Below are positions 1 to 10,387 of a stretch of 64,000 nucleotides of DNA, one piece after another. Source of the DNA: Zancudomyces culisetae (Eukaryota; Kickxellomycota; Harpellomycetes; Harpellales; Legeriomycetaceae); NCBI GenBank assembly GCA_001969505.1, contig LSSK01000203.1, positions 1 to 64,000 on the forward strand. Direction: 5' to 3'. Under the pieces are notes generated by a model, which had not been told where the DNA came from, made no database searches, and saw nothing but the letters and a program-made list of their open reading frames with translations. A program made the translations under genes and the position numbers. How positions within the stretch are numbered: position 1 is the first letter of the stretch; every line of letters starts with the position of its first letter.

Positions 1-1834
1 CCATCCCCATCCTACCTTTCTTGTTGTTTTCTTCCTCTTCTTTTCTTTTCTGTACTTTCCCATCTTTATTATATTCTCCTCCTCCACTCTCCAAATACTC
101 TAATCGCCCAATCACATAGTTTTCTACTATATTCACCATCTCTGCATACTTTTTTTGTCTCACACTCCACTCTATCAACGCCGCACTTTTTTCCACCATA
201 ATCTCTCTGCTATTTCCTCCATACTCATTAAATAACTTTTCCACTCTTTCACTAACTTGTCCTTTATTCCTCTCCAACTCTTTTATAAACTCAAACTTAA
301 ACTCAAACTCAGACTTTTGCTTTTGCTTTTGCTTTTGCTTTTCCTCTTTCAACCCTTCTCTCTCTTCTCTACTATCTTTGAATGTTGGTATCTTTTGTAA
401 TCGTTTGTTTCTCTCTTCAATCTGCCAAAACTTGTTCTCCAACTCATCTCTCATTCCTCCCCCTTCCTTCATACCTCCTTTTATCGCTTCATACACTTGC
501 TGTCGATACTCTACCCATTTATCTGGATTAATAAACAGATCCTCGCTTTCAACTACTATCCGCCTTAGTATCTCGTATTCTTTCTCTCTTCCTATATCTT
601 TTTTATTCTCCTCTATCCCTACTCTTTCCCTAACTTGTCTCATAATAATTTCAATCAACTTCTTTGCCGTATACCTTGCTTTACATATCTGTCGCAAATA
701 CCGTTTACTAATCTCTTCCATATACAACATCCGTGCCAATTTCCCCGCATCACTACGCTCCAACATATCCAATATCCATTGAATCACCCGCTTCTGTTGC
801 AATAACTCTTCATCATACATTCGCTTCACCAGCTGTACCAAATACTCCCACTCAATCCCCCACTTCCTCTTGTCCTCTTCACTCGCCTCATCTCCCATCT
901 CTTCTATTCGCTGTCCCTCTTTGGCCTTGTGCTCAACATACCCATGAACTATCTTGGTCCATTGCGAACTATACTCCCCCATCATACTCTCCAACTGTTT
1001 GACTTCTATTTGCTCCTTATTTGCTCCTCCTATCCCTCCCAAAGCCCCAAGCCGCAATCCCATCATACTCATCTTTTTGTAATACTGCCTAATCTCCTCT
1101 TTTATTCCTACTACTCGAATCAACTGTAGCGCTAAATGCTTCTCCACTCGATATTTCACCACCTCCTCCAATACCGTATCCGCTCCCAACCCCTCTGGTA
1201 AATACCGTATCATCCCCTCCACCTCAAAATCTCCTCTGCTTAGCCGCTCCATAAACTCTTCTCGTTCCTGTCCAACCATCAGTACCCCCGTCTCTTGATC
1301 CCTTTCCCTTTCTCTTTCTCTTTCCCTTTCCCTTTCCTTTTCTTCATTCAGGTTTATCCGTTTCTCTCTGCTGTATTTCAAAAACTCTGTTACTGATACA
1401 TATACGTTTTTTTCCTCAACATTACCCTCTGTTTTACTTTTATTCTTGCCTCTGTCTCTGTCTCTGTCTCTGTCTCTGTCTCTGTCTCTGTCTCTGTCTC
1501 TGTCTCTGTCTTTGTCTCTATTTGTGCTTTTATCTTGTCTCTGATTCCTACCCTTGCTGATCGTTGTACCTCCACTATCCACTACATCCAACCCATCATT
1601 ACAAACATCTGATTGGATTAATTGTACTTCATACCCTTCCCAAAAACTCTCGGGGTATTTCCGCTTCAGCCCTGCCGTAGCTCGACCTTGTAGCCTTGTC
1701 CGAACCTCGGCATTTTGTAGCCGGTCCAGTATTATTTTGTATCCACTTCCATACTCATTATCGACCACCAGCTCGTCCAGTAATCCATTTTGGATTGTGG
1801 TTTTGGTAATATCCTTGTTTTTTTTGCTTTCCAT
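1..1834 (-). CDS. MED12: Mediator subunit Med12/Srb8, N-terminal 611 codons (runs off left edge)
   Basis: Component of the CDK8 kinase module of Mediator, which represses or tunes RNA polymerase II transcription in the nucleus. The reading frame is open from ATG at 1834 to the window edge. Near the start it reads IQNGLLDELVVDNEYGSG, the Med12 N-terminal pattern (NG..D...V.NE). Further on come MIRYLPEGLGADTVLEEVV and KYRVEKHLALQLIRVVGI, which match the family's IPHG..G..LL..C...R....RAIWL...G block, then IEWEYLVQLVKRMYDEELL, the conserved W.Y...L...Y.EGLL..Q..L.WLL region. Two low-complexity insertions are coded by microsatellites: Arg-Asp repeats (GACAGA units) and Arg-Glu repeats, followed later by Lys-Gln repeats. 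These separate conserved blocks that lie closer together in other fungi. No intron is visible in this part. The C-terminal part is outside the window. Identification rests on family patterns recalled by eye. Confidence 0.8.
   Translation of the reverse strand, partial: MESKKNKDITKTTIQNGLLDELVVDNEYGSGYKIILDRLQNAEVRTRLQGRATAGLKRKYPESFWEGYEVQLIQSDVCNDGLDVVDSGGTTISKGRNQRQDKSTNRDKDRDRDRDRDRDRDRDRDRDRGKNKSKTEGNVEEKNVYVSVTEFLKYSREKRINLNEEKERERERERERERDQETGVLMVGQEREEFMERLSRGDFEVEGMIRYLPEGLGADTVLEEVVKYRVEKHLALQLIRVVGIKEEIRQYYKKMSMMGLRLGALGGIGGANKEQIEVKQLESMMGEYSSQWTKIVHGYVEHKAKEGQRIEEMGDEASEEDKRKWGIEWEYLVQLVKRMYDEELLQQKRVIQWILDMLERSDAGKLARMLYMEEISKRYLRQICKARYTAKKLIEIIMRQVRERVGIEENKKDIGREKEYEILRRIVVESEDLFINPDKWVEYRQQVYEAIKGGMKEGGGMRDELENKFWQIEERNKRLQKIPTFKDSREEREGLKEEKQKQKQKQKSEFEFKFEFIKELERNKGQVSERVEKLFNEYGGNSREIMVEKSAALIEWSVRQKKYAEMVNIVENYVIGRLEYLESGGGEYNKDGKVQKRKEEEENNKKGRMGM
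315..342. repeat. TTTTGC hexanucleotide microsatellite inside MED12
   Basis: About four and a half copies of TTTTGC on the plus strand. On the coding (minus) strand the units are read in frame as Lys-Gln dipeptides. The same hexamer recurs at 54324-54350 in non-coding DNA. Confidence 0.9.
1451..1520. repeat. GTCTCT hexanucleotide microsatellite inside MED12
   Basis: More than ten copies of TCTGTC/GTCTCT. On the minus strand it is read as an Arg-Asp repeat within MED12. The period of six keeps the frame open whatever the copy number. Confidence 0.95.
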
Positions 1835-1865
1835 TCCCTTTTATCTTTTTTTTTTTTACCTTTTC

Positions 1866-1915
1866 TTTTAGTTTTAGTTTTAGTTTTTAGATTTAGTATT
1901 AGTTTTAGTTTTTAG
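1866..1915. repeat. TTTAGT-type hexanucleotide repeat
   Basis: Imperfect run of TTTTAG units just upstream of the MED12 start codon. Confidence 0.8.
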
Positions 1916-2123
1916 GTTAAGATTTATTATTCTTGATTCAACAAAATTATAAAGTGGGAGGAAGTAGAGGAGTAAAAATAAAATAAAATAAAATAAATAT
2001 AATATAAATAATGTAATAAACTATTTGAACTGTTTTAAATCTGCTTTATTACCATTATTAAATAATCTACTAATTTGTTTTTATTATATTTGCTATTACT
2101 GCTATTATTTTATCACGATTTTT

Positions 2124-2160
2124 TTGTTATTGTTATTGTTATTGTTATAGCTATTGTTAT
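2124..2160. repeat. TTATTG hexanucleotide repeat
   Basis: About five tandem copies of GTTATT, slightly degenerate at the end. Confidence 0.85.
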
Positions 2161-2364
2161 TCTTAATATTTCTATTATTTTCAAATTTATTTTTCCATCT
2201 ATTTATCCATTACCTATTTATTTATTTACTTTTTATTTTATATTTTATATTTTTTCAAAATTATGTTGCTAGTATACACTTTTTAATTAAAATAAAGCAG
2301 AATTATCTGTTTGTTTGTGTTTTGCGAATTTCATATTAATAGAACTTTTCCTTTCTTTAATCAA

Positions 2365-2405
2365 TGCATACATATACATATACATACATACATACATACA
2401 TACAT
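2365..2405. repeat. CATA tetranucleotide repeat
   Basis: Tandem ACAT/CATA units in an AT-rich spacer. Confidence 0.85.
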
Positions 2406-2903
2406 GTATATATCTCCTTTATTATTTACTGTATAATACTTGCCATTTATTTGATCAATCTATTAAAATATAGCATTATACTGTAATGATGATATCATCT
2501 CTCACCTTTTTCTTTTTCTTTTTCCTTCTTTTTTCTCCTTTTAAATTAGAGTGAATCAAATATGAATAATTTATAAGCATCATCCCATCCTTACTCCTTA
2601 CTCATTACTTCTTACTCCATCTCAACTTTGATATACTTTGATATACTTTGATATACCTTCTTCCCCCCGCCTCCCCCTCTACACCATTCACTCGCTATGT
2701 CTTTCTCTTTCCCCCTTTTTTCTCACCTTTAACCCCTTCCCATACATAAATTTCATCTCATTCATCCTCTCTCCTTCTCTCTCTTTAGTTTCAATTCAAT
2801 TTTTGTCCTGATGTTATATTTATTTATTTACTTTATAAAAAAAAACATTCCCAAAAAGACAACAGGAATTATAATAAAAAGAAAACCTACAAAACATTTA
2901 TAT

Positions 2904-3787
2904 TTATGCGTCTAGTAAAGCTTCCTTCTTGGCAGCAATGCGTTGGCTACGGCGCTCACGTGCAGCCTTGTTGCGGAGACGATGTGCCTCAGCTTGGTCA
3001 GCAAGCAACTTAGCTCTGATCTTCTCTGCCTTGGCCTTGTGGATGTATTCCATCAACACTCTCTTGTTCTTGAATACATTACCCTTACATTTCAGGTACA
3101 ATACGTGGTACAAGTGCTTGTCAACCTTTCCTTGCTCTCTGTACTTGACCAACATTCTGCGCAATACTCTCATGCGTCTCATCCACAAAACGCTGGTTGG
3201 CATACGTGCGTTGGCTGTACCTTGGCGCTTACCTGTACCGGTGTGTCTACCAAGTCTCTTTGCTGCCATTCTTTCCCGTACTCTGAATCGTGAGTGCATT
3301 GCTTGTGGCTTCTTGAAGACCAATCCGTTCTTGACCAATCTTCTAATATTTTGTCTGGAGTTGGCTGTGGCGATCTCGGATGTTTCGTTAGGGTCGAGCC
3401 ATACCTTTCTCTTTCCGCACTTCAATACTGAAGCAGCAAGTCGCTTTTGTGTTGTCAAGTTGGCCCTATTTCCATTACAATTTTTATGTTATTCTTTTTA
3501 TTCCTTCCCCCTTCCCCTCCCACATCTTTAACTCTTGCATTTACTCAAGAATCTGGAGTACGCATAAACTCTAGCACTACCCCCCCTCCATCTTATTTGT
3601 AGTTTTGCACATCTTATCTCCTCCTCCTCAAGTGTTTCTTTATCCCAACTTTAGTGATACTTTTTGCTGTTTTCAACCATCTCGGAAATGTAAAAATAAA
3701 ACTCATCTCCCATAACCACCAAGTAACTGCATACTTTCACTTTGCTTCAGCTTCTCGTGTTTATAAACAATAATACAATACTTACAT
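2904..3787 (-). CDS. RPL19: 60S ribosomal protein L19 (eL19), intron splits the ATG
   Basis: Large-subunit ribosomal protein eL19. The long exon (3465-2904) carries the diagnostic stretches [55 protein letters not shown] and [20 protein letters not shown]. The conserved N-terminus MANL needs two bases from elsewhere: the frame before GGCCAACTTG is closed by ATAG, a 3' splice site. About 320 nt upstream the sequence AAAAAT-GTAAGT occurs, so exon 1 contributes only the AT of the start codon (3787-3786), the intron is 3785-3466, and the G of ATG is the first base of exon 2. The product is then [13 protein letters not shown]..., 188-189 residues, normal for the family. S. cerevisiae RPL19A/B have the same arrangement. 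There is no competing ATG at the right place. Confidence 0.93.
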
Positions 3788-5761
3788 TTTTCGTGTAAAC
3801 TATATTTCTTCTTTACAATATTAGATCACCAAGAAGGCTAATATATATTTATTGTATACTTTTTTCTTTATATATAGTATAGAGAAATAAAAGTTTTGAA
3901 CAAAACATAAAACAATTTTTTTATCCTTTTCAATCCCTCTAATAAAAAAAAAATTTTTTTTTCCCTGCATTTTATTTTTGTTTTTTGCTTGTTCGCTTGT
4001 ACTGGATGGATTTAAGAATCCCAGGTTTATAGAGCTTTACCAGGAAACCCCCCCCATTAGAAAAAAAATCGATTTTTTTTTTGCTCCAAAAATTTTTTAT
4101 TGTGGGGGCGCATATAGTTTTTTGCCCTTTTTGTTATTCAAAACTCAACATATATTTCCTGGCGGTTCTGGCTAACCCTGCAACATTTTTTTAAACCAAT
4201 TTGAAAAAATAAACACAACATTTACCGCACTTTTTTTCTTCTTTTTCGATGGCAACAATTGCTTGAATTGCAACTGCCAGCTCTAAAATCAATTTTGTTT
4301 TTAATTTTTTGGCCTTGTTGATTATTGCGGCAGTATTTTTAGATTTCTTTTAAAAAAAGTTACCCTACACACTTTGCTCCACTTTGCTGATTTTTGGGCC
4401 AACTAATCTTTATTGATGTTGTTTTCTAAACAATCATTTCATTCGCCGATTATTCCTCAAAAGACTACAGTTAATTTGGCAAATTAGGACGCAAGTATCA
4501 AACCTACCTACATAAAAAACCCAACCAAAAACGCTATATACGAAAGGTTGGATCAAGTTTAATCAACTCGAGAGCATACTCTATATGGTTTTACATACCA
4601 TAGCAAACTCCCATACCGTCTGCAACTACGGCTACATCTACAGCTGCGCTTAGAGCTTTGGGTTTATCTCCTCTTTCCTCACAGATACATTTCACATCCT
4701 GGATTACTCAAAAGAGCATCATTGTGCTATCATGTGCCATATTCTTCCAACAATCCTCACCAAATATTTTACTGCGGATCTTCTCACCAGTCCACTATAT
4801 ATTCACCAACGTTTCTCTATCCATGTTCTAAGCTGGTTTGTTGGGCATTCGCTTTGCTCATCAGCGTTTATAAACCAAATGTATGACCATATAAACACAG
4901 TTGAGCCAAAAAATGGTGATAAATCTTGTATACCACCTTCCTCTCTCCTCTTCCCTCATCTTCCCTCTCCACCATTTCTTGAACTTGTAACCCTGCGATT
5001 CTAGTATTTTGCATGTTTAGAAAATGAGGATACTTTATTGAATGTTTCACCTCTCTGTACCATACAGAATATTATACATTTGTGACACTATTGGGTTGGT
5101 CCATATACTCTCCGTTTTACATATATACACACACGATCGCATTAATGGTATATTCAAGCCAAAATTTCAAAGTTCTTCAATCAAAAAGCATGTCCAGTTT
5201 TGTCGGTATCTTTATGATAACTACAACCATTACTCACAAATCTTCACCTATCTCCCATCGACCCATCCTATTTTTTGCAAAGCCCCTTTTGAACTAGCGT
5301 TTAAACAGTATAAAGGCGACTCAAAGCTTTGGACTGGTAGAATCTAGAGAATTACACTCGCCAGATCAATATTTACTACATAACACTTGCTCCTTTGGTG
5401 AGTGAATTTTAGTCTGCATACTATAAATGTTGCTCATAATAGACAAGCCAAACCCCGCTATTCAACTAATATGAGCTCCGAGTACTTCAAAAATCAAACA
5501 CCAGATAAATTGCATCTACCATATATATATGCATATATATATGTGCAGTTTTTATTCAAACTTCTAAGCTTACCACCATTTCTTTTGCTGGTCTAGTCCC
5601 TTTTTTGTTCCATTAGAGTGGATAAAAAATGGACCCGACCCGTCCATAAATGGCAGTATCGGTGTTAAAGTCAAAAAAAATGGAAAAACGGAAATAATGA
5701 AAAACAAAATCAACACATCCAAAAAATTCAAAATTCCAAAGCACCAACAAAAGAAAGCATT
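3788..5761. other. Intergenic region upstream of RPL19
   Basis: About 2 kb, AT-rich, with A/T palindromic runs near 3950-3970 and 4060-4085. Short open frames are present but show no family resemblance and no convincing splice structure. It must hold the RPL19 promoter and the MIC10 3' region. Confidence 0.6.
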
Positions 5762-6309
5762 CTATTCTTCATCAGCACAACTGAATCTTCTCTGAGCTTC
5801 GGCATATGCTGAACCAACTCCAGTACCGGTGAAAAATACTACTGGCCATGCTCGTCCTAACATGTTTTTTTAAAATTTTTTTCATTGCAACATGCATTCC
5901 TTTTAACCATCTCTTGAATCATAAACATAACCTGTTTACATTCAAAGTTAATTTGGTAACAAAAAGTAAAACCACAAGAGAGGGAAATAGAAAAAACGGA
6001 GACTTACTCTTAAAAAGAATTGTTGAGGCAACTATTCCGATACCGAGTCCGATACCAGTTCGAAGCATCACATCTGAAATGGTTTTATCCCACTATGTTG
6101 TACAACAGCAATAGTTATAAAACATGAATAGAAATGCACTTGTACTTATCCGTTTCTATACATCCATCAGCTTAAACCGTACAAAATTCACTCATATCTC
6201 CAAATGAATTTAAAGGAGAAAAAAAAAGTCAAATGAATGGCTTTATAGTTACCTTCTTGTTGATAATGTCTTCACTGCATGGTTTTTTTTCCTGTTCTAC
6301 TTGACTCAT
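5762..6309 (-). CDS. MIC10: MICOS complex subunit Mic10
   Basis: Small inner-membrane protein that bends cristae junctions as part of MICOS in mitochondria. Three exons were assembled: 6309-6253, 6092-6008 and 5856-5762, with introns of 160 and 151 nt (donors GTAACT and GTAAGT, acceptors ATAG and TTAG). The spliced product is 78 residues, the length of the animal protein and slightly shorter than yeast Mic10. Two membrane segments form the expected hairpin, each with a glycine-zipper: LRTGIGLGIGIVASTILF and VVFFTGTGVGSAYAEAQ. They are joined by the conserved basic turn FKRRAWPV. The C-terminal GxGxGxAYAE motif is typical of the family. The exon 2/3 junction falls inside the Arg codon of KRRAW, which supports the model. 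Divergent to HRT1. Confidence 0.92.
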
Positions 6310-7102
6310 TGTTTCGGTATCGTATTGCACGGATTTGCAATTATGTTTGATGGCTTAGCTTTGACTTTTAAAATCAAAATCTACTATGCACTAGATATCA
6401 AATCCAAGGCTTTTTACTTGGGGGAGTTTTTTTTTGTTTAGCATCAACTTGCCATGTAATTATTTTTTTTACTGACACAATTTTCACAGCCAATCTCCTC
6501 ATAACTCAAATTATCAACAAAACTGCATTTGAATTTCTTATCACCAAAACTAAAAGCTCAATTTCACCCCCTCATTCCAAAAAAAAAAAAACCTAAATGG
6601 TTCTGGTGTGGCAAACTACCTCTAAACATTACGACAACAACCACTCCGTCTCCCGGCTCCTTGGTCAAATTTTGCTTCAAAAATGCAACCACTAAATCTA
6701 CATGTTCAGAACATCTATCTTTTTTTCTTGATTTGACTGTTCAACTTTCCTCCTCCCCCAACCAGCACTCTTCCTCAAGCCATTTATAAAATTCAAGTCC
6801 AAATCTCAGTTAGAGTGGCATTTATTTGACCTAAATAATATTAACGCCTGATGCGCAGCAAACAAAGTTACACCAGAAAAGCTGTTTCCTATTTTGGTCA
6901 TCAAGCATTTTTGGAATACCATTTTTCTCCCTCTCAAACCTCTAAATATCTCATTATTTCTCCTTCACTTTGCCCCACTTTTATTAATTCCAGCTGTAAT
7001 ATTAAACCAAAAACACATTTTGCCTTTTTGAACGTGCTCTTCAGTGTATATACCAACCACTTGGAAAAGAAAAACAAGGTAGATTGAAAGACGCGAGACA
7101 TA
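6310..7102. other. Divergent intergenic region between MIC10 and HRT1
   Basis: Roughly 800 nt, presumably both promoters. I see no RNA gene or conserved element here. Confidence 0.6.
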
Positions 7103-7945
<843 letters not shown>

Positions 7946-8755
7946 TAACTGTACCATTGATATCCGAAATTTTGTGTTAAACGCATTCTCATCCCCTCGT
8001 AGTATGACACTATTAGCCGAGTATACCCTTAAAAATATTTATCTACTGCCTTATTTTTGCGGTACTTCTACCTTTTTAATACTTTATACATATAATTAGC
8101 GGTTAAGCACAGCCTTTACCATTCTTGTCGGTCCACCTTTGAAATTATAAATGTCTTTTTATATACAACCTACCTGCAAAAACGCCATTTTATATACTGG
8201 TAGTTGGGCGTAACCCGTACCCCCTCCCCTTTCATTGCGTTGACATTCAATTTACGTTATAGATCTCTTTGAGTTGTGTATTATGCTCATTGTGCATTTA
8301 TTACAAAAGATTAATGCACACACATATACACCCACTAATTCTCCCGCATTTTTCTCGTATTTTGGTTTATTAAATTTTTGGTTGTCACTGATAAACATCA
8401 GCGTCAAAGTAATTAGTACACAGCTCTTTTTAAAAACAGCCAGCCAGTTATAATAATGCTTTAAAGGGAAAGTAAAGGGATAATTAAATCTACAAACTAT
8501 ACAAAATCAAAGCTAGCTGCGATTTGGAATTATTTGCGTACGATCTCGCCCCCTTTCCAGACTCTTGATATTAGATCTTCTCCTTTCAAGTGCATGTTTA
8601 CCATACCTATCCAGATCCTTGATTTTCTTGCACTTGACCTATTTAGTATATACGATAAAATTAATCAAAATCACCTTGTTTACATTACATTCACCCAACT
8701 CCACATGTACCCCCATGGATATACATAAATGTATGCACAGTATTCTGTTAATAAA
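7946..8755. other. Convergent intergenic region after HRT1
   Basis: About 800 nt between the HRT1 stop and the stop of the next gene on the other strand. Nothing recognisable beyond AT-rich 3' flanks. Confidence 0.6.
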
Positions 8756-10387
8756 TTATCTTACGTAAGTTATTAGTCCAAACAAAATCACAAATAAAAG
8801 CGCCACTACCGCGAATATTGAAATACCCAATTTAAGGTGGTTAGATCTCAGCTTGTATAGACATACAAACGAAGTTGCTGCCAATATAATCACTAGTAAC
8901 AAGCATGTTATTATATACTGCGTCCGTATTGCTTTTTTTCTGTCAAAGATGTACACCTCAATAGCCCGGTCCTCAAGTCCGCCAGCCTCGATGGTTGCAA
9001 AGAAGCTATTGTTTTCTATAAAGTCGCTGCTGGAATGATCTTCTGCACCGCCATCACCTGCATTGGCTTCATTAGGGTTTGTGCCATTTTCTGAGCTCTC
9101 CATATTCTCTTTTTTGGACTCTTTTTGCTCAACTACGGGTTCTACTTTCTTCTTTGAGTCAGCCTCCTCCTTGTTTTTCTCACTGGTAACTGCTAACAAC
9201 TCACCTTTTGCATTACTTTTTTTGGCTTTTGACTCGTTGCTATGATCAGAGCCCGAGCCATCTGAGTTTTCAGTTTCGTCAGATGACTCTGCAGTTGAAG
9301 TTTCTATATCGTGATACGTTTCCATATACAATGGTTTGTAATGTCTGTCAGGCTCGGTATTTTTGGAGTCTATTGTTTTTTTCTCGTCAATACTGCTCTC
9401 GGTCTGATTACTTGTCTTTTTTTCTGTAGTATTCGCATTCTCGGTGGTATTCCCAGTACTTTCTGTATTCTCGGTATTCTCGGTATTCTCGGTATTCTCG
9501 GTATTATTTGTATTATTTGTATTTTCTGTATTTTCAGTGCTTTCAGTACCCTCAGTATTTTCTGTATTTTCTGTATTCCCAGTATTCTCGGTATCCTCGG
9601 TATTTTCGATGTTCTCGATGTTCTTAGTATTTTCTGTATTATCGATGCTTTTTGTGCTTCTATCTTGTTCAGTTTTCTGTTCAATGAAAGCATTTGGGCT
9701 TGTATTTTCCTTTATATCGTTGTCTTTTTTTTCTTCCTTTTCACTTTCCTTTACAAAATATGTAGCATTTTCTTCAGTATTCTTTTTTTCAACTTCTCTA
9801 ACTGCTTTTTTGACAAAACCCAATTCAGTAGTTTCTTTTTCTTCTTCGATACTTGATAAGCGTACTGGGGTCTTTTTATTGTCTCCCACCAGCTCTGACT
9901 CCTGTTTGTTGTCGTTATCTGTTTTTAGAACCACGCCTGTTATTGTACTGCCACCTTTACTGCGTTCATCTTCAGCAGCACTTTGTGGTTTGTGAATCAA
10001 GTCATCGCTTTTTTCAGATGTTCTCCTGAGAGGAGTATTGCTTTCTTTAGCACCTTTTGTCTCAGACGATCGCCTCTGTTTTGCGTTTCTGCGTTTGGCC
10101 GATTTGCTTTCCTTTCTCATGCTTTTGCTGTTGTCTTCTAATGTTTTTGACTCGGTGGAATCACCTTCATTCACCTCTTTGTTTTCGTTATGCTTTGGTA
10201 CCACACGACCTTTTTCTTCTTCAACATCGCTAATGGGAGACCTTGTTCCTAACAATGACGCCTGCGCATTTCCAGCTGATGATATGGTATCATTTATACT
10301 CGCCTTGTTGTTTTTTTCGACTTTTTGAGCACTATTAACCGGTGCGTGTTGAGTAGTTTTTTCGTCGCTTTTGCCTTCTGTATTCAT
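8756..10387 (-). CDS. Acidic Asn/Thr/Glu-repeat protein with two C-terminal membrane segments
   Basis: A 543-residue single-exon protein that I do not recognise. The first 480 residues are charged, Lys/Glu/Ser-rich and probably disordered. About residues 248-320 consist of tandem triplets and hexads of the type ENT/ENTENT (with variants NTGNT, STENT). The C-terminus is the only ordered-looking part: EVYIFDRKKAIRTQ, a hydrophobic segment YIITCLLLVIILAATSFVCL, a short loop KLRSNHLKLG, and a second segment ISIFAVVALLFVILFGLITY ending in VR. This suggests a hairpin-anchored membrane protein with a large cytosolic or nucleoplasmic tail. The long open frame on the opposite strand is a by-product of the repeat. 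Function unknown; a tethering or scaffold role would be a guess. Confidence 0.75.
   Translation of the reverse strand: MNTEGKSDEKTTQHAPVNSAQKVEKNNKASINDTISSAGNAQASLLGTRSPISDVEEEKGRVVPKHNENKEVNEGDSTESKTLEDNSKSMRKESKSAKRRNAKQRRSSETKGAKESNTPLRRTSEKSDDLIHKPQSAAEDERSKGGSTITGVVLKTDNDNKQESELVGDNKKTPVRLSSIEEEKETTELGFVKKAVREVEKKNTEENATYFVKESEKEEKKDNDIKENTSPNAFIEQKTEQDRSTKSIDNTENTKNIENIENTEDTENTGNTENTENTEGTESTENTENTNNTNNTENTENTENTENTESTGNTTENANTTEKKTSNQTESSIDEKKTIDSKNTEPDRHYKPLYMETYHDIETSTAESSDETENSDGSGSDHSNESKAKKSNAKGELLAVTSEKNKEEADSKKKVEPVVEQKESKKENMESSENGTNPNEANAGDGGAEDHSSSDFIENNSFFATIEAGGLEDRAIEVYIFDRKKAIRTQYIITCLLLVIILAATSFVCLYKLRSNHLKLGISIFAVVALLFVILFGLITYVR
9454..9630. repeat. Degenerate GGTATTCTC-type 9-nt coding repeat
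   Basis: Tandem 9-nt units (GGTATTCTC and variants with TGTATTTTC/AGTATTTTC). On the coding minus strand they are read as Glu-Asn-Thr triplets. Confidence 0.85.

Larger units (their letters stand above)
1835..2903. other. Intergenic region between MED12 start and RPL19 stop
   Basis: Very AT-rich and pyrimidine-rich, with no convincing gene. It holds several simple repeats: TTTAGT units at 1866-1915, GTTATT units at 2124-2160, CATA units at 2365-2405, and three copies of TTTGATATAC near 2630-2660. It should contain the MED12 promoter and the RPL19 3' end. Confidence 0.7.

Noticed and set aside
378-1129. Open frames on the plus strand opposite MED12
   Set aside because: They are Ser/Pro/Leu-rich complements of the charged MED12 coding strand and show no family pattern.
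4732-5596. Several overlapping plus-strand frames upstream of RPL19
   Set aside because: No domain pattern, short, and mutually overlapping; typical of AT-rich spacer DNA.
6303-6309. TGACTCA at the start of MIC10 as a Gcn4 site
   Set aside because: It is the complement of ATGAGTCA, the coding start of MIC10, and MIC10 is not an amino-acid biosynthesis gene; treated as chance.
9311-9995. Long plus-strand frames rich in FSVFSV opposite the Asn/Thr/Glu-repeat gene
   Set aside because: A by-product of the 9-nt repeat on the coding strand; hydrophobic repeat without start context or homology.
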